Shown here piece after piece: positions 44,520 through 52,972 of a DNA stretch of 64,000 nucleotides; the stretch's first letter is position 1, and the number at the start of each line of letters is the position of its first letter. Position numbers and translations under genes: made by a program. The stretch is from Thermoplasmatales archaeon. Lineage in GTDB: Archaea; Thermoplasmatota; Thermoplasmata; Thermoplasmatales; Thermoplasmataceae. The notes under the pieces are model-generated. The model had not been told where the DNA came from. It did not search any database and worked only from the letters and a program-made list of their open reading frames with translations. Location: assembly GCA_014874365.1 (NCBI GenBank), contig JACWAH010000019.1:62001-126000 (forward strand), written 5' to 3'.

Positions 44520-45974
44520 ATGGATTTGGATGCAGTCCGTCACGACAAGGTGAGGGAGAATACTATCCTTGCGGTTGTGGTAATTGGAACGTTGATGGCG
44601 TCAATCGATTCCACAATAGTTCTTCTTGCATTCCCAGCGATGACCTCAGCCCTGCACTCCAACATATCCACCATTATCTGGGTCATATTGATCTATATGA
44701 TTACCGTGGCAGTTTTCTCCACGCAGTTCGGAAGGGTCGGTGACATATACGGGAGAGGCAGGATGTTCAATCTTGGGTTCGTTATATTCACCATTGCGTC
44801 GTTCCTCTGCGCTATCGCGCCAACAGACGTTACACTGATAGGATTCAGGGCAATGCAGGCCATAGGCGGAGCACTTATTTCATCCAACAGCAGTGCGATT
44901 ATAGCCGATACGTTCGCGAGAAACAGGATTGGAAGAGCTTATGGATACACGGCTATGAGCTGGAACCTTGGTGCCCTGTTCGGAATACTACTGGGTGGGA
45001 TAATCACCACGTTCATTGGGTACAGATACATATTTTTCATCAATGTTCCCATAGGGATAGTTGCGGTGATCCTTGGACTGAAATACGTGAAGGATTTCAG
45101 CAAAACCAGGGAAGTCATTGATATCCCGGGAATGGTTCTACTTGGTGTTGCCATAGCGCTTATCTCATATGCTGGCGTAAACTATGCTTCCGTTGGCGTT
45201 ACTGCGACTAACATATTCCTTCTTGTGGTTGGCCTTGCTTCCACCATTGCTTTCATAATCGTGGACAGGAAAGTGAAGATGCCGACGATAAACTTCGAGA
45301 TGTTCAGGAACAAGGTATTCAGGAACTCCCTTTTTGCCGCCCTGTTCCAGGGGCTGGGCTTCATGGGAGTCACGTTCCTGCTCATTATGTACCTTCAGGG
45401 CGTCAGGGGATTCTCTCCATTCTATGCTTCCCTCATCCTGTTTCCTGGATACATAGTGAGCGGCATTCTTTCTCCTTACATGGGCCGATATTCCGACAGA
45501 TATGGGGCAAGGCCTATTGCCACTGCAGGGTTAGCGTTCATGGTCGTTGGAGTTCTGTTCTACATAGCTGTTCTTGGAGTCTCCTCACCGGTGTATTACG
45601 TGGTCATAGGAACTGTCATAACCGGATTCGGAGGCGCAATGTTCTGGCCATCCAATAACAGTGCTGTGATGGCCAATGTAAAGGGAGAGTTGAGGGGAAC
45701 CGCTTCAGGCACCCTCAGGCTCCTCAGCAGCCTTGGGCTTATAGGAAGTTTCATTATAGCATTCGTGGCCGCAGCCTCGGCCGTTCCAAGATACCTGGCA
45801 TTCGAGATATTTGCCGGGACTTCTAAAGTTATTGGGGGGATTGGAAGCGGATTTGTATCCGGGATGCATGCGGCGTTTGTTGCCCTCGCTCTCATGCTGG
45901 TTATCGCAGGTGTTTTCTCTTCCGCAAGGGGGAAGGAGAACAGGCATGAGAATCTTCCCCAGAATCCGCGTTAG
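44520..45974 (+). CDS. MFS exporter, DHA2 (EmrB/QacA) type
   Basis: Proton-driven multidrug-type exporter with about fourteen helices in 484 residues. Typical markers are LMASIDSTIVLLAFPAM in helix 1, the loop motif GRVGDIYGRGRMF after helix 2, and RAMQAIGGALISSNSSA in helix 4. ATG 44520 sits about 25 nt from a ctaaataac box; a GTG at 44514 is also in frame. A strong inverted repeat at its stop codon could end transcription. Substrate unknown. Confidence 0.88.
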   Translation: MDLDAVRHDKVRENTILAVVVIGTLMASIDSTIVLLAFPAMTSALHSNISTIIWVILIYMITVAVFSTQFGRVGDIYGRGRMFNLGFVIFTIASFLCAIAPTDVTLIGFRAMQAIGGALISSNSSAIIADTFARNRIGRAYGYTAMSWNLGALFGILLGGIITTFIGYRYIFFINVPIGIVAVILGLKYVKDFSKTREVIDIPGMVLLGVAIALISYAGVNYASVGVTATNIFLLVVGLASTIAFIIVDRKVKMPTINFEMFRNKVFRNSLFAALFQGLGFMGVTFLLIMYLQGVRGFSPFYASLILFPGYIVSGILSPYMGRYSDRYGARPIATAGLAFMVVGVLFYIAVLGVSSPVYYVVIGTVITGFGGAMFWPSNNSAVMANVKGELRGTASGTLRLLSSLGLIGSFIIAFVAAASAVPRYLAFEIFAGTSKVIGGIGSGFVSGMHAAFVALALMLVIAGVFSSARGKENRHENLPQNPR

Positions 45975-45994
45975 GTGTCAGGACTCCTAACGCG
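45967..45994 (+). terminator. Perfect 9-bp stem-loop at the end of the MFS gene
   Basis: cgcgttagg - 10 nt - cctaacgcg spans the stop codon and downstream bases. No T-tract follows directly, so it may stabilise the 3' end rather than terminate. Confidence 0.4.
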
Positions 45995-46142
45995 TCATGA
46001 ACACCTATAACCAGGTTTTGCCGTTTAGTATAATACATTTCCCGAAAGTTGGGATATTTGAGTTGAATTTATGCTCTGGGACTGGGTGGATTTTGGATCT
46101 TTACCTGCTTGATTTTCATATTTTAATTTGGATCCCTTCAGA

Positions 46143-46434
46143 TCATTGTAGGGATAATTTTAGACCTCCCGCCACCAGATGGACGATCGTGTCCCGGTAT
46201 TCATGAGCATTGAAGTCATAAGGCCGCTTGTATGCTGTCCTGATCTTGTTATCCAGTCCTTCCACAGCAGCTGAATTTATTCCTGATCGTATGGCATACA
46301 GAATTCTTTCAATGTGTTTCTTAATGGTTTTTCCAGGCTTGATGATATCGGGCATCCCTGACCTGGATGCCCATGAAATCCATTTTCTAAGATATGGTTC
46401 AGCAGTGGACGCATTAACCTGCCATAATCACTGG
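46143..46434 (-). pseudogene. ISL3-type transposase remnant, C-terminal (copy 2)
   Basis: The minus-strand frame reads VNASTAEPYLRKWISWASRSG, KPGKTIKKHIERILYAI, SGINSAAVEGLDNKIRTAY and HEYRDTIVHLVAGGL, the C-terminal end of an ISL3-family transposase. A stop lies upstream near 46440 and the catalytic part is absent. Very similar to the remnant at 41597-41865, so two copies of one element decayed here. Confidence 0.7.
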
Positions 46435-46615
46435 AACCTTTGCTTGATTATCCAGTAGAATCACTGGATCATTCACAATAAATCTACTGAGCCTACAGCC
46501 TAATCTAAAGAGGGTAAAGAGGAATCTACGGACAAAAATACAATGATTCAGATGAAGTCCATGAAGTTGACGACAATGAAAACAAAGTAGATCATAAAGT
46601 TGAAGGAGTTGAAGC

Positions 46616-46765
46616 TTGAAAACGAGATCAAAAATAATTTCCATAGGCCGTGAGGAAAGGAAATCTTTTGGAAAGAACAGGTCAGCATTATGGAATCAGC
46701 AAAAGGAGATTATAGAGGGAAAATCGATCAAGGTTTATGATAAGACAATGGCGGCGGTGAAATAA
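46616..46765 (+). CDS. Possible small basic protein, 49 residues
   Basis: Short frame from a TTG: MKTRSKIISIGREERKSFGK, then NQQKEIIEGKSIKVYDKTMAAVK. Its TTG overlaps the stop (ttga) of an upstream acidic frame (...DDNENKVDHKVEGVEA), an arrangement seen in coupled genes, but the upstream frame has no evident start. The rest of the 46460-47031 gap shows nothing recognisable. Could be chance or a relic. Confidence 0.25.
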   Translation: MKTRSKIISIGREERKSFGKNRSALWNQQKEIIEGKSIKVYDKTMAAVK

Positions 46766-47031
46766 GTACAAAGTTCAGTCTATATGCTTTCTTACGGATT
46801 ATTGCAATCAGATTTGATCCTGGCAATATTCTAATTCTATCAAGGAAAAAGAGGCAATTTGGCCTCTCCAAATGGTTTATTTCCTTCATCTGATCAGGTT
46901 AAAAATCAGTCAATCAAAAACTCGCTCTGGTTTTCTCTATATTATGGTGCATTCCTCAAAGCCATCGGCGATAAGTTGACATCGTCAAAATGAAGCGAAT
47001 AAATTAATACACACATCTTATTAATACAGTT

Positions 47032-48492
47032 GTGAAAGGGAAGGTGTTCTGGAAAAAAGCTATTCCTTTGGCAATTGTATTCTTATTTGTGGTTGTTGCA
47101 TTTTCGCCCATTTATGTGCATAGTAACGGCACATCTTCAGCACAGGAACATAGTGTCGAGTACAGTCCTCAAACAAATTCACCTTCAAGCAATTCTTCAC
47201 CCTCAAGTGCAGGTCAAGTGCTTTACACTTTAGTGCTCAGTAACAACTCACTGTTGAACGGAAACGTTGTAAATACTTTTAATGAATTATCTCCGCATGG
47301 AGCAGCCTACGATCCAGCAAATCAATACATGTATGTTATAAATTGGGGTTCAGATAACGTCGCAGTAATCAACAGCATAACAGATACCGTTGTTCAGAGC
47401 ATCACTGTCGGCTATTATCCATGGGATGTAGCCTACGATCCTGCTAATCAATACATGTATGTTACAAATGACGGTTCGAATAACGTCACAGTAATAGACA
47501 GCACAACAGATAAGGTTGTTCAGACCATAACTGTCGGCTCAAGTCCCGTAGGTGTAGCCTACGATCCAGCAAATCAATACGTGTATGTTACAAATCCCGG
47601 TTCAGAAAACGTCACAGTAATAGACAGCACAACGGATAAGGTTATTCAGAACATCTATGTCGGCTCACTTCCGGAAGGTGTAGCCTACGATCCAGCCAAT
47701 CAATATGTGTATGTTGCAAATGGAGCTTCGAATAACGTTTCAGTAATCAACAGCGCAACAGATAAGGTTGTTCAGAGTATCGCTGCAGGCTCAGAGCCGG
47801 TAGCTGTAGCGTACGATCCAGCAAATCAATACATGTATTTTACAAATTCAAATACGTCTAAGGTCACAGTAATAAACAGCACAACAGATACCGTTGTTCA
47901 GAACATCGCTGTCGGCTCACTTCCGCAAGGTGTAGCCTACGATCCAGCAAATAGATACGTGTATGTTACAAATTTAGGTTCGAATAACGTCACAGTAATA
48001 GACAGCACAACGGATAAGGTTGTTCAGAACATCGCTGTCGGGTCAGGTCCAGAAGGTGTAGCCTACGATCCAGCCAATCAATACGTGTATGTTGCAAATT
48101 CCGGTTCAGGGTCTTTATCTATTATTGGCAATACATCCGAGGCAACTTATAAGGCAACTTTCACAGAATCCGACCTCCCTTCCGGAACAACATGGTATGT
48201 GAATATTACTGGCCAGCCATCGCCAGGACCAATTACAGTAAATTCATACTCTTTCAGCTTAACAAATGGAACATATTCATACACTATACAGACTGCAAAC
48301 AAGACCTATGAACCTTCTGTGTCATCAGGATCGTTCACTGTTAAGGGTTCTTCTATTGCAGAAACTGTAACATTCTCAAAATCCTCATCCATTTCGAGCA
48401 TCTCTAGCATCGAGATTTATGCCATTGTAGGTGTCGTTGCTGCAATTGCTGCGGTCGCCGGGGCTGTACTCGTGATGAGGAAGAGGAAATAA
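47032..48492 (+). CDS. YVTN beta-propeller surface protein
   Basis: 486 residues: N-terminal signal or anchor (KAIPLAIVFLFVVVAFSPIY), a Ser-rich linker, seven 42-residue YVTN repeats (each with VAYDPANQY, MYVTN-like and VIDSTTDKVVQ elements; about residues 85-360) forming a seven-bladed propeller, then an ESDLPSGTTWYVNITG domain common in Thermoplasmatales surface proteins, and a C-terminal transmembrane helix with a basic end (MRKRK). Likely displayed outside the cell; ligand unknown. GTG start. Confidence 0.85.
   Translation: MKGKVFWKKAIPLAIVFLFVVVAFSPIYVHSNGTSSAQEHSVEYSPQTNSPSSNSSPSSAGQVLYTLVLSNNSLLNGNVVNTFNELSPHGAAYDPANQYMYVINWGSDNVAVINSITDTVVQSITVGYYPWDVAYDPANQYMYVTNDGSNNVTVIDSTTDKVVQTITVGSSPVGVAYDPANQYVYVTNPGSENVTVIDSTTDKVIQNIYVGSLPEGVAYDPANQYVYVANGASNNVSVINSATDKVVQSIAAGSEPVAVAYDPANQYMYFTNSNTSKVTVINSTTDTVVQNIAVGSLPQGVAYDPANRYVYVTNLGSNNVTVIDSTTDKVVQNIAVGSGPEGVAYDPANQYVYVANSGSGSLSIIGNTSEATYKATFTESDLPSGTTWYVNITGQPSPGPITVNSYSFSLTNGTYSYTIQTANKTYEPSVSSGSFTVKGSSIAETVTFSKSSSISSISSIEIYAIVGVVAAIAAVAGAVLVMRKRK
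47290..48115 (+). repeat. Seven tandem 126-bp repeats encoding propeller blades
   Basis: The phrase gcctacgatccagcaaatca recurs every 126 bp with very few changes (near 47304, 47431, 47557, 47683, 47809, 47935, 48061). Near-identity at the DNA level points to recent duplication or gene conversion among blades. Confidence 0.8.
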
Positions 48493-48501
48493 TGTAATTG
48501 A

Positions 48502-48519
48502 GGGAATAGCAATATTCCC
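48502..48519 (+). terminator. Hairpin with GCAA loop after the YVTN gene
   Basis: gggaata - gcaa - tattccc, a 7-bp stem closed by a GNRA-type loop, 10 nt after the stop. No T-tract follows. Confidence 0.4.
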
Positions 48520-48599
48520 TGCTTATCCCTGGATTGCCCTGTTTTCACTATCAAGCTCTGATGAATAACCGTTGTCAACAACCGAATACTGGAAGTCGT

Positions 48600-48810
48600 T
48601 AGAGGTTATCGTTACCAATTACGTAATGCACGATGACGGCAAATTCGATTATATTGACGGGTCTGCAGGCAGGAAACATATATCATTGCAAACGACATAA
48701 GATACATCGGAAAGGAATCGAATAACCTTGGCGGGACTAATATATCTGGCCTCGATGAGATGCATATCTTGAACAAGAGAACAGGGAAGGCTTCAATCAA
48801 TGAGCTTTAA
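48600..48810 (+). pseudogene. Short frameshifted coding relic
   Basis: One frame reads EVIVTNYVMHDDGKFDYIDG and a second, shifted by a small indel near 48680, continues YIIANDIRYIGKESNNLGG ... to a stop at about 48810. The combined reading is coding-like but no family is recognised and no start was found. The rest of 48493-49045 is AT-rich with no other gene seen. Confidence 0.3.
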
Positions 48811-49045
48811 CACTCAGGCCAAGGGATGTCAGGGGTCTTGAGATATCTAAAATGGCCTTGTGGAAAGTAAAAGACAAATTGAGGCAATGTAAAACACTAA
48901 ATCCAAAGACAAAGATTATTAAAAATCTTGTTGGATTATATGCATTAAAAATTGTATCAAACAACAATTAATATTATACTGTGTAAATATTAGTATATAA
49001 ATGGGTAAACTTTTTTCGACTTTGTATATATCCCTTAACTATAAA

Positions 49046-49118
49046 TGGGCCCGACCGGATTCGAACCGGTGACCACCGCCTTGTAAGGGCGGTATCATAA
49101 CCACTAGACTACGAGCCC
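49046..49118 (-). tRNA. tRNA-Val (anticodon TAC)
   Basis: 73-nt cloverleaf on the minus strand: acceptor GGGCTCG / CGGGCCC, anticodon stem CCGCC / GGCGG around loop CTTACAA (anticodon TAC), T stem and loop ACCGG-TTCGAAT-CCGGT, discriminator A, no encoded CCA and no intron. Its 3' end faces the accessory zone to the left. Confidence 0.95.
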
Positions 49119-49262
49119 TTCAGGGTCGTGAATTCATACTTATTTTTAACTTATCCGTTCTGTAAAGGAAGTTTAAGTATTGCAATGGGTTTGATTGGCG
49201 CCAATTTCTGAGAACAGCCACAATTAGCTTTTTATAGGAATCTCTAATTATATCAGGATCAA

Positions 49263-49787
49263 ATGAAGCTCCCAGAATTACCGGTAAAACCCGAACTTAC
49301 ACCAGCCGTTGTCATAGGTCTCATTATATTATTGACAATTCTCGCTGTAGGCGGAATTTTCTATTTTGCAGGTTTTTTTACTACCTCTTCGACTAGCCAA
49401 CCTACTGCAAACCTCGCAATCCTAAACCAAAGTTCTGGATCCTCGTACAAGTATACCGCGACGGTTTCAAATCTTAGTTTAAGCTCCGTAAATCTGTCTG
49501 ATGTAGAGATTGTCCTGAATGTTTCAACCAGTACGGGATTTCAGCCTGTTATCCTGCAATTCAATAACAACAGTACTTTTGGTTCCAGCACAGGTGTAAA
49601 TGCCTATTGGTATGCCACTGTCAATACGGGTGCTTTAAGCGATGGTACCTCAATCCAGATAAGTTACATTCCATCGCCAGGTTATAGTGGAAATATTAGC
49701 AGCACCCCGTTATTCGGCCCATTGAGCGAAATACAAGTATACGCACTGGGAGTGAATGGTGGAGAGTTGGCTGCGCAATCTATTTGA
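49263..49787 (+). CDS. Membrane-anchored secreted protein of unknown function
   Basis: 174 residues: a single N-terminal helix (VVIGLIILLTILAVGGIFYFAGFF) followed by a Ser/Thr/Asn-rich, beta-like exterior domain of about 130 residues. The architecture resembles pilin-like or small respiratory accessory proteins, but no diagnostic motif is visible. A ctttttatagg box about 28 nt upstream gives it its own promoter; it precedes the Rieske/cytochrome b genes by about 70 nt, so a link to that complex is possible. Confidence 0.55.
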   Translation: MKLPELPVKPELTPAVVIGLIILLTILAVGGIFYFAGFFTTSSTSQPTANLAILNQSSGSSYKYTATVSNLSLSSVNLSDVEIVLNVSTSTGFQPVILQFNNNSTFGSSTGVNAYWYATVNTGALSDGTSIQISYIPSPGYSGNISSTPLFGPLSEIQVYALGVNGGELAAQSI

Positions 49788-49855
49788 CTATTCAACATTA
49801 ATTGATTTTCATTATGCAATGATAAAACCTATTATAATTGAACTTATTTCGCTTT

Positions 49856-50623
49856 ATGGTGGAACCGCAGAACGCGAAACCCGATACTTCTGACCAACCA
49901 TCTGATGCCGGAAGAAGAATTTTCCTCAAAACAATGATTGTTGTGGCTGCAGGAGCGGCACTTGCCGGCGTTCTCAAAGGAGCTATAGGAGAAATAATCG
50001 CACCCCAGGTTGGTCTTTCATCGTTTCCTACATTGAAGATTGTTGACTCTTCGGGTAGCCCGATTCTTTTTAACGATATACCTGTGAATACCCCTACGAC
50101 CTGGCTATTTTATTATCCGTTGTCCAATGACCCAAACTTCTTAATTAAGCTAGGCAACTCCTCTGGCTCCCCCATAAGCGTCGGGCCGGCCAAGGTTACT
50201 ATCCCTGCTGACGGCTCCACTTACGTGTTTCCCGGGGGTACTGGCCCGGAAGGCTCTCAGGCAATAGTTTCATACAGCGCTATTTGCCAGCATTTGGGAT
50301 GCGTTCCGCCAGAAATTCATTTTTACCCGCCCGGCCAGGCGATTCCCGGCACCCCCTATGGGGCATCTGATAACGTTTACGGAATAATCCACTGTTCATG
50401 TCATGGCAGCACTTATGATCCTAAAAATGGGGCTGCAGTTCTTACAGGGCCAACTTCCAGACCGCTTCCTAATACTGTATTGAAATACAATCCTGATGGA
50501 ACAATTTCTGCCTTGAGCATGGTCGGCCCGACTATCTATGGCAAGGCAAGCAATCTGACTGGCGGTAATCCATTTCCAAAGGGACAGACAACGACTACAG
50601 TGACGAATACCAACGAGGCGTGA
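49856..50623 (+). CDS. Rieske [2Fe-2S] protein with Tat signal
   Basis: Iron-sulfur subunit of a cytochrome bc-type complex, 255 residues from ATG 49856 (frame open to a TTG at 49838). N-terminal twin-arginine signal (GRRIFLKTM) and hydrophobic helix, then the Rieske fold with cluster motifs CQHLGC (about 144-149) and CSCHGS (about 179-184). A cctattataa box lies 20-27 nt before the ATG. Ten bases separate it from the cytochrome b gene, so they form one operon. Confidence 0.93.
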   Translation: MVEPQNAKPDTSDQPSDAGRRIFLKTMIVVAAGAALAGVLKGAIGEIIAPQVGLSSFPTLKIVDSSGSPILFNDIPVNTPTTWLFYYPLSNDPNFLIKLGNSSGSPISVGPAKVTIPADGSTYVFPGGTGPEGSQAIVSYSAICQHLGCVPPEIHFYPPGQAIPGTPYGASDNVYGIIHCSCHGSTYDPKNGAAVLTGPTSRPLPNTVLKYNPDGTISALSMVGPTIYGKASNLTGGNPFPKGQTTTTVTNTNEA

Positions 50624-50633
50624 GGTAAGGTTA

Positions 50634-52313
50634 ATGGCAAGCGAAGAAAAGAAAAATGATACATTTCTAAACAGAACTTTTGGAGAGGATCCGCTCAAGT
50701 TAAACGAGTTGCCCTTAAAAGTTCAGCCTGATTACGTGAGAAAGAAGGGGGGAATCTGGTACTGGACCGGTGCCCTAATCACGGTTGCTTTTGTTTACCA
50801 GATAGTCAGCGGGCTGCTCCTGCTTCTTTACTATGACCCTGGCAATGCATACGTATCGACTGAGAACATCATAAACTCTGTACCATATGGTGCCCTGATA
50901 AGTGCTACCCACTTGTATGGCGCTTATGCCATGATTGTTCTGATATATGTCCACATGTTCAGAAATTATTTCAAGGGAGCATACAAGAAACCAAGGCAAA
51001 TACAATGGATCCTTGGTGTATTGCTGCTTGCAATAACCATGGGCGTTGGCTATTATGGCTATTCCCTTCCGGGCGACGTGCTTGCCTACGATGCGACTGA
51101 CGTTGGCAGGGGAATTGCCCAGTCCATACCCCTGCTTGGAAATTATCTTGTTTCCATGGGCTTTGGAGATGGAACGACAACCGGTCTCTTTGTCAGGGCG
51201 CTGGGGTTGCACATTATCCTAGCTGCAGTATTGGGTGCATTATTCGGCCTGCATTTCTTCCTTGCCGAGGCAAATAACATGATGCCTTCCAATAGGGAAG
51301 TAAAATACAAAGCCCCGGCAATGCTGAAAGACGATCCATTGTTCAAACCCTGGTATCCCTACAACTTTGTCTACCTGATTCAGCTGTCAATGTTCACCCT
51401 GGGTTTTCTTATAATAGTTCCATCCATAATCGCCCTTCTCCCTGGTGTTCCTGCGTTGTTCTCCCCATTCCCGGGTCCACCACCGACGAGCCCTCTGGCT
51501 CTTTATGTTCCGCCCTACCCTCCGTGGTTCCTTTTGCCAATTTACAAAGCAGTGGACTTCTTCGACTTTACCGGGTCTTTCGCTCGGCTTAATCTTTACG
51601 GGCCTTTGCTTGCAACATATTTCTTTGCAATCATCCCGCTGCTCTATTTCCTTGGACTTCCATTCCTGGATGACAAGGACGATTTGCATCCACTGTCCAA
51701 GCCTATGATCACATCATTCGGAATTCTTAGTATCATCTATCTTGTAATACTGTCAGCATGGGGGGCGTTAACGCCTGGAATCCCTATTCCATTCTCAGAA
51801 GTTGCAATCGTTCTTGGAGTTCCATTCGTCATAGTCGTTGGTGGAATGTTCTGGCTGAATCACCTGTACAAGACGAACAGGCTCAAAATCAGTGTAGATA
51901 GAGTCATCGGATCATTCTTCGCATTTCTGGTAATACTTGTGATTGGCGTTATCCTGCTCGCTGACAACGTTTCCATGTTTATGAGCCATTCAAGCCTGCT
52001 TAATCTCGTATCTTCAATGTTCATGGGCGGAATTACCGTATTCGGCGCTGCCGGGACAATGAAAACCGCAAATTTTGTCTCAAACCACCCACAGACCAGG
52101 ATCCCAAAGCAGAAGACCTATTTCTCAATGGGAAGTGGAACTGCGATTGTCCTGAGCCTATTACTTGTTATTACCACGCTTATAATCACCTACCTGATGT
52201 TTACGTTGAACCCTGTTACACAGGCGATGATGTTTGGAGTGGGACTGGGACTGGACTTGATTCTCGGCGGCTTCCTTGTGAGGATTTACAGGTTAGTTGA
52301 ATATCATGAGTGA
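50634..52313 (+). CDS. Cytochrome b (bc1/b6f-like quinol oxidase subunit)
   Basis: Di-haem membrane subunit oxidising quinol, 559 residues with twelve or so hydrophobic helices. Two haem-binding His pairs are seen with 14-residue spacing: THLYGAYAMIVLIYVH and LHIILAAVLGALFGLH. The Qo-site PEWY motif appears as PPWF (YPPWFLLPIY), lacking the usual Glu. The C-terminal portion is extended compared with bc1 cytochrome b. Operates with the Rieske protein just upstream. Confidence 0.93.
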   Translation: MASEEKKNDTFLNRTFGEDPLKLNELPLKVQPDYVRKKGGIWYWTGALITVAFVYQIVSGLLLLLYYDPGNAYVSTENIINSVPYGALISATHLYGAYAMIVLIYVHMFRNYFKGAYKKPRQIQWILGVLLLAITMGVGYYGYSLPGDVLAYDATDVGRGIAQSIPLLGNYLVSMGFGDGTTTGLFVRALGLHIILAAVLGALFGLHFFLAEANNMMPSNREVKYKAPAMLKDDPLFKPWYPYNFVYLIQLSMFTLGFLIIVPSIIALLPGVPALFSPFPGPPPTSPLALYVPPYPPWFLLPIYKAVDFFDFTGSFARLNLYGPLLATYFFAIIPLLYFLGLPFLDDKDDLHPLSKPMITSFGILSIIYLVILSAWGALTPGIPIPFSEVAIVLGVPFVIVVGGMFWLNHLYKTNRLKISVDRVIGSFFAFLVILVIGVILLADNVSMFMSHSSLLNLVSSMFMGGITVFGAAGTMKTANFVSNHPQTRIPKQKTYFSMGSGTAIVLSLLLVITTLIITYLMFTLNPVTQAMMFGVGLGLDLILGGFLVRIYRLVEYHE

Positions 52314-52965
52314 TGTCAAGGTAGCCGGCTTCGAAAACATATCATTTTGGCAGGAAGATGGTATTGGCGTGATAGTACTCAGATCGAAGAATGGAAACGC
52401 TGATCCCAGGATATTCGATGAGCTCGTGTTATCGCTAAGCCAGGCTGCAATAGATGAAAACGTAAAATGCATTGCTTTCACGGGGCTGAACCTAAAATTC
52501 CTGAGGAAAGTGGATTTCGATCCCGGCAATCTGGCTTCCCTGCTGGATTATCTCGAGAGGGTCCAGACATTTGTTTCAGTGATATATTCAATCAGGAAGA
52601 ACGTATATTCCATAGTAAATGGAAACGCAATCAATGAGGGATTTGAGATAGCCCTGCTTTCGGATTTTATAATATCATCTGATCTTGCGAGACTCGGCTT
52701 CGAGACCGGCTATCAATACGGTATGCTTGGGTCAATGACAGGATCGAGGTTCAATTACCCCATGGAGAGCAAGGCTGAAAAAGGATCAAACTGCGATTAC
52801 GTCATAAGGTCTGATAACCTGCTTGAAGAGTCCAAGAAACTGATTTTGAAAGATGTGGGAATAAACAGATACCTGCCCAGAAGAATCCGGTTAAGTCAAT
52901 TTGAGAAGGCTATGGTTGAAGAAAAACTGGCACAGGTAGAGAAATTCTCGCAAAGGCAAAAATAA
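52306..52965 (+). CDS. Enoyl-CoA hydratase/isomerase (crotonase)-like protein
   Basis: 219 residues. The beginning (GIGVIVLRSKNGNADPRIFDEL), the DENVKCIAFTGL strand and YSIVNGNAINEGFEIALLSDFII match the crotonase core including the oxyanion-hole helix start. The catalytic Glu positions are not clearly conserved, so activity is uncertain. ATG overlaps the cytochrome b stop by 8 nt, a surprising partnership for a respiratory operon. Confidence 0.65.
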   Translation: MSDVKVAGFENISFWQEDGIGVIVLRSKNGNADPRIFDELVLSLSQAAIDENVKCIAFTGLNLKFLRKVDFDPGNLASLLDYLERVQTFVSVIYSIRKNVYSIVNGNAINEGFEIALLSDFIISSDLARLGFETGYQYGMLGSMTGSRFNYPMESKAEKGSNCDYVIRSDNLLEESKKLILKDVGINRYLPRRIRLSQFEKAMVEEKLAQVEKFSQRQK

Positions 52966-52972
52966 ACCGGAT

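Noticed and set aside
47290-48115. CRISPR-like repeat array
   Set aside because: The 126-bp units are fully coding, in frame, and give propeller blades; no spacer variation.
48612-48800. 62-codon minus-strand frame after the YVTN gene
   Set aside because: The plus strand of the same stretch reads as a better coding relic split by a frameshift; no support for the minus-strand product.
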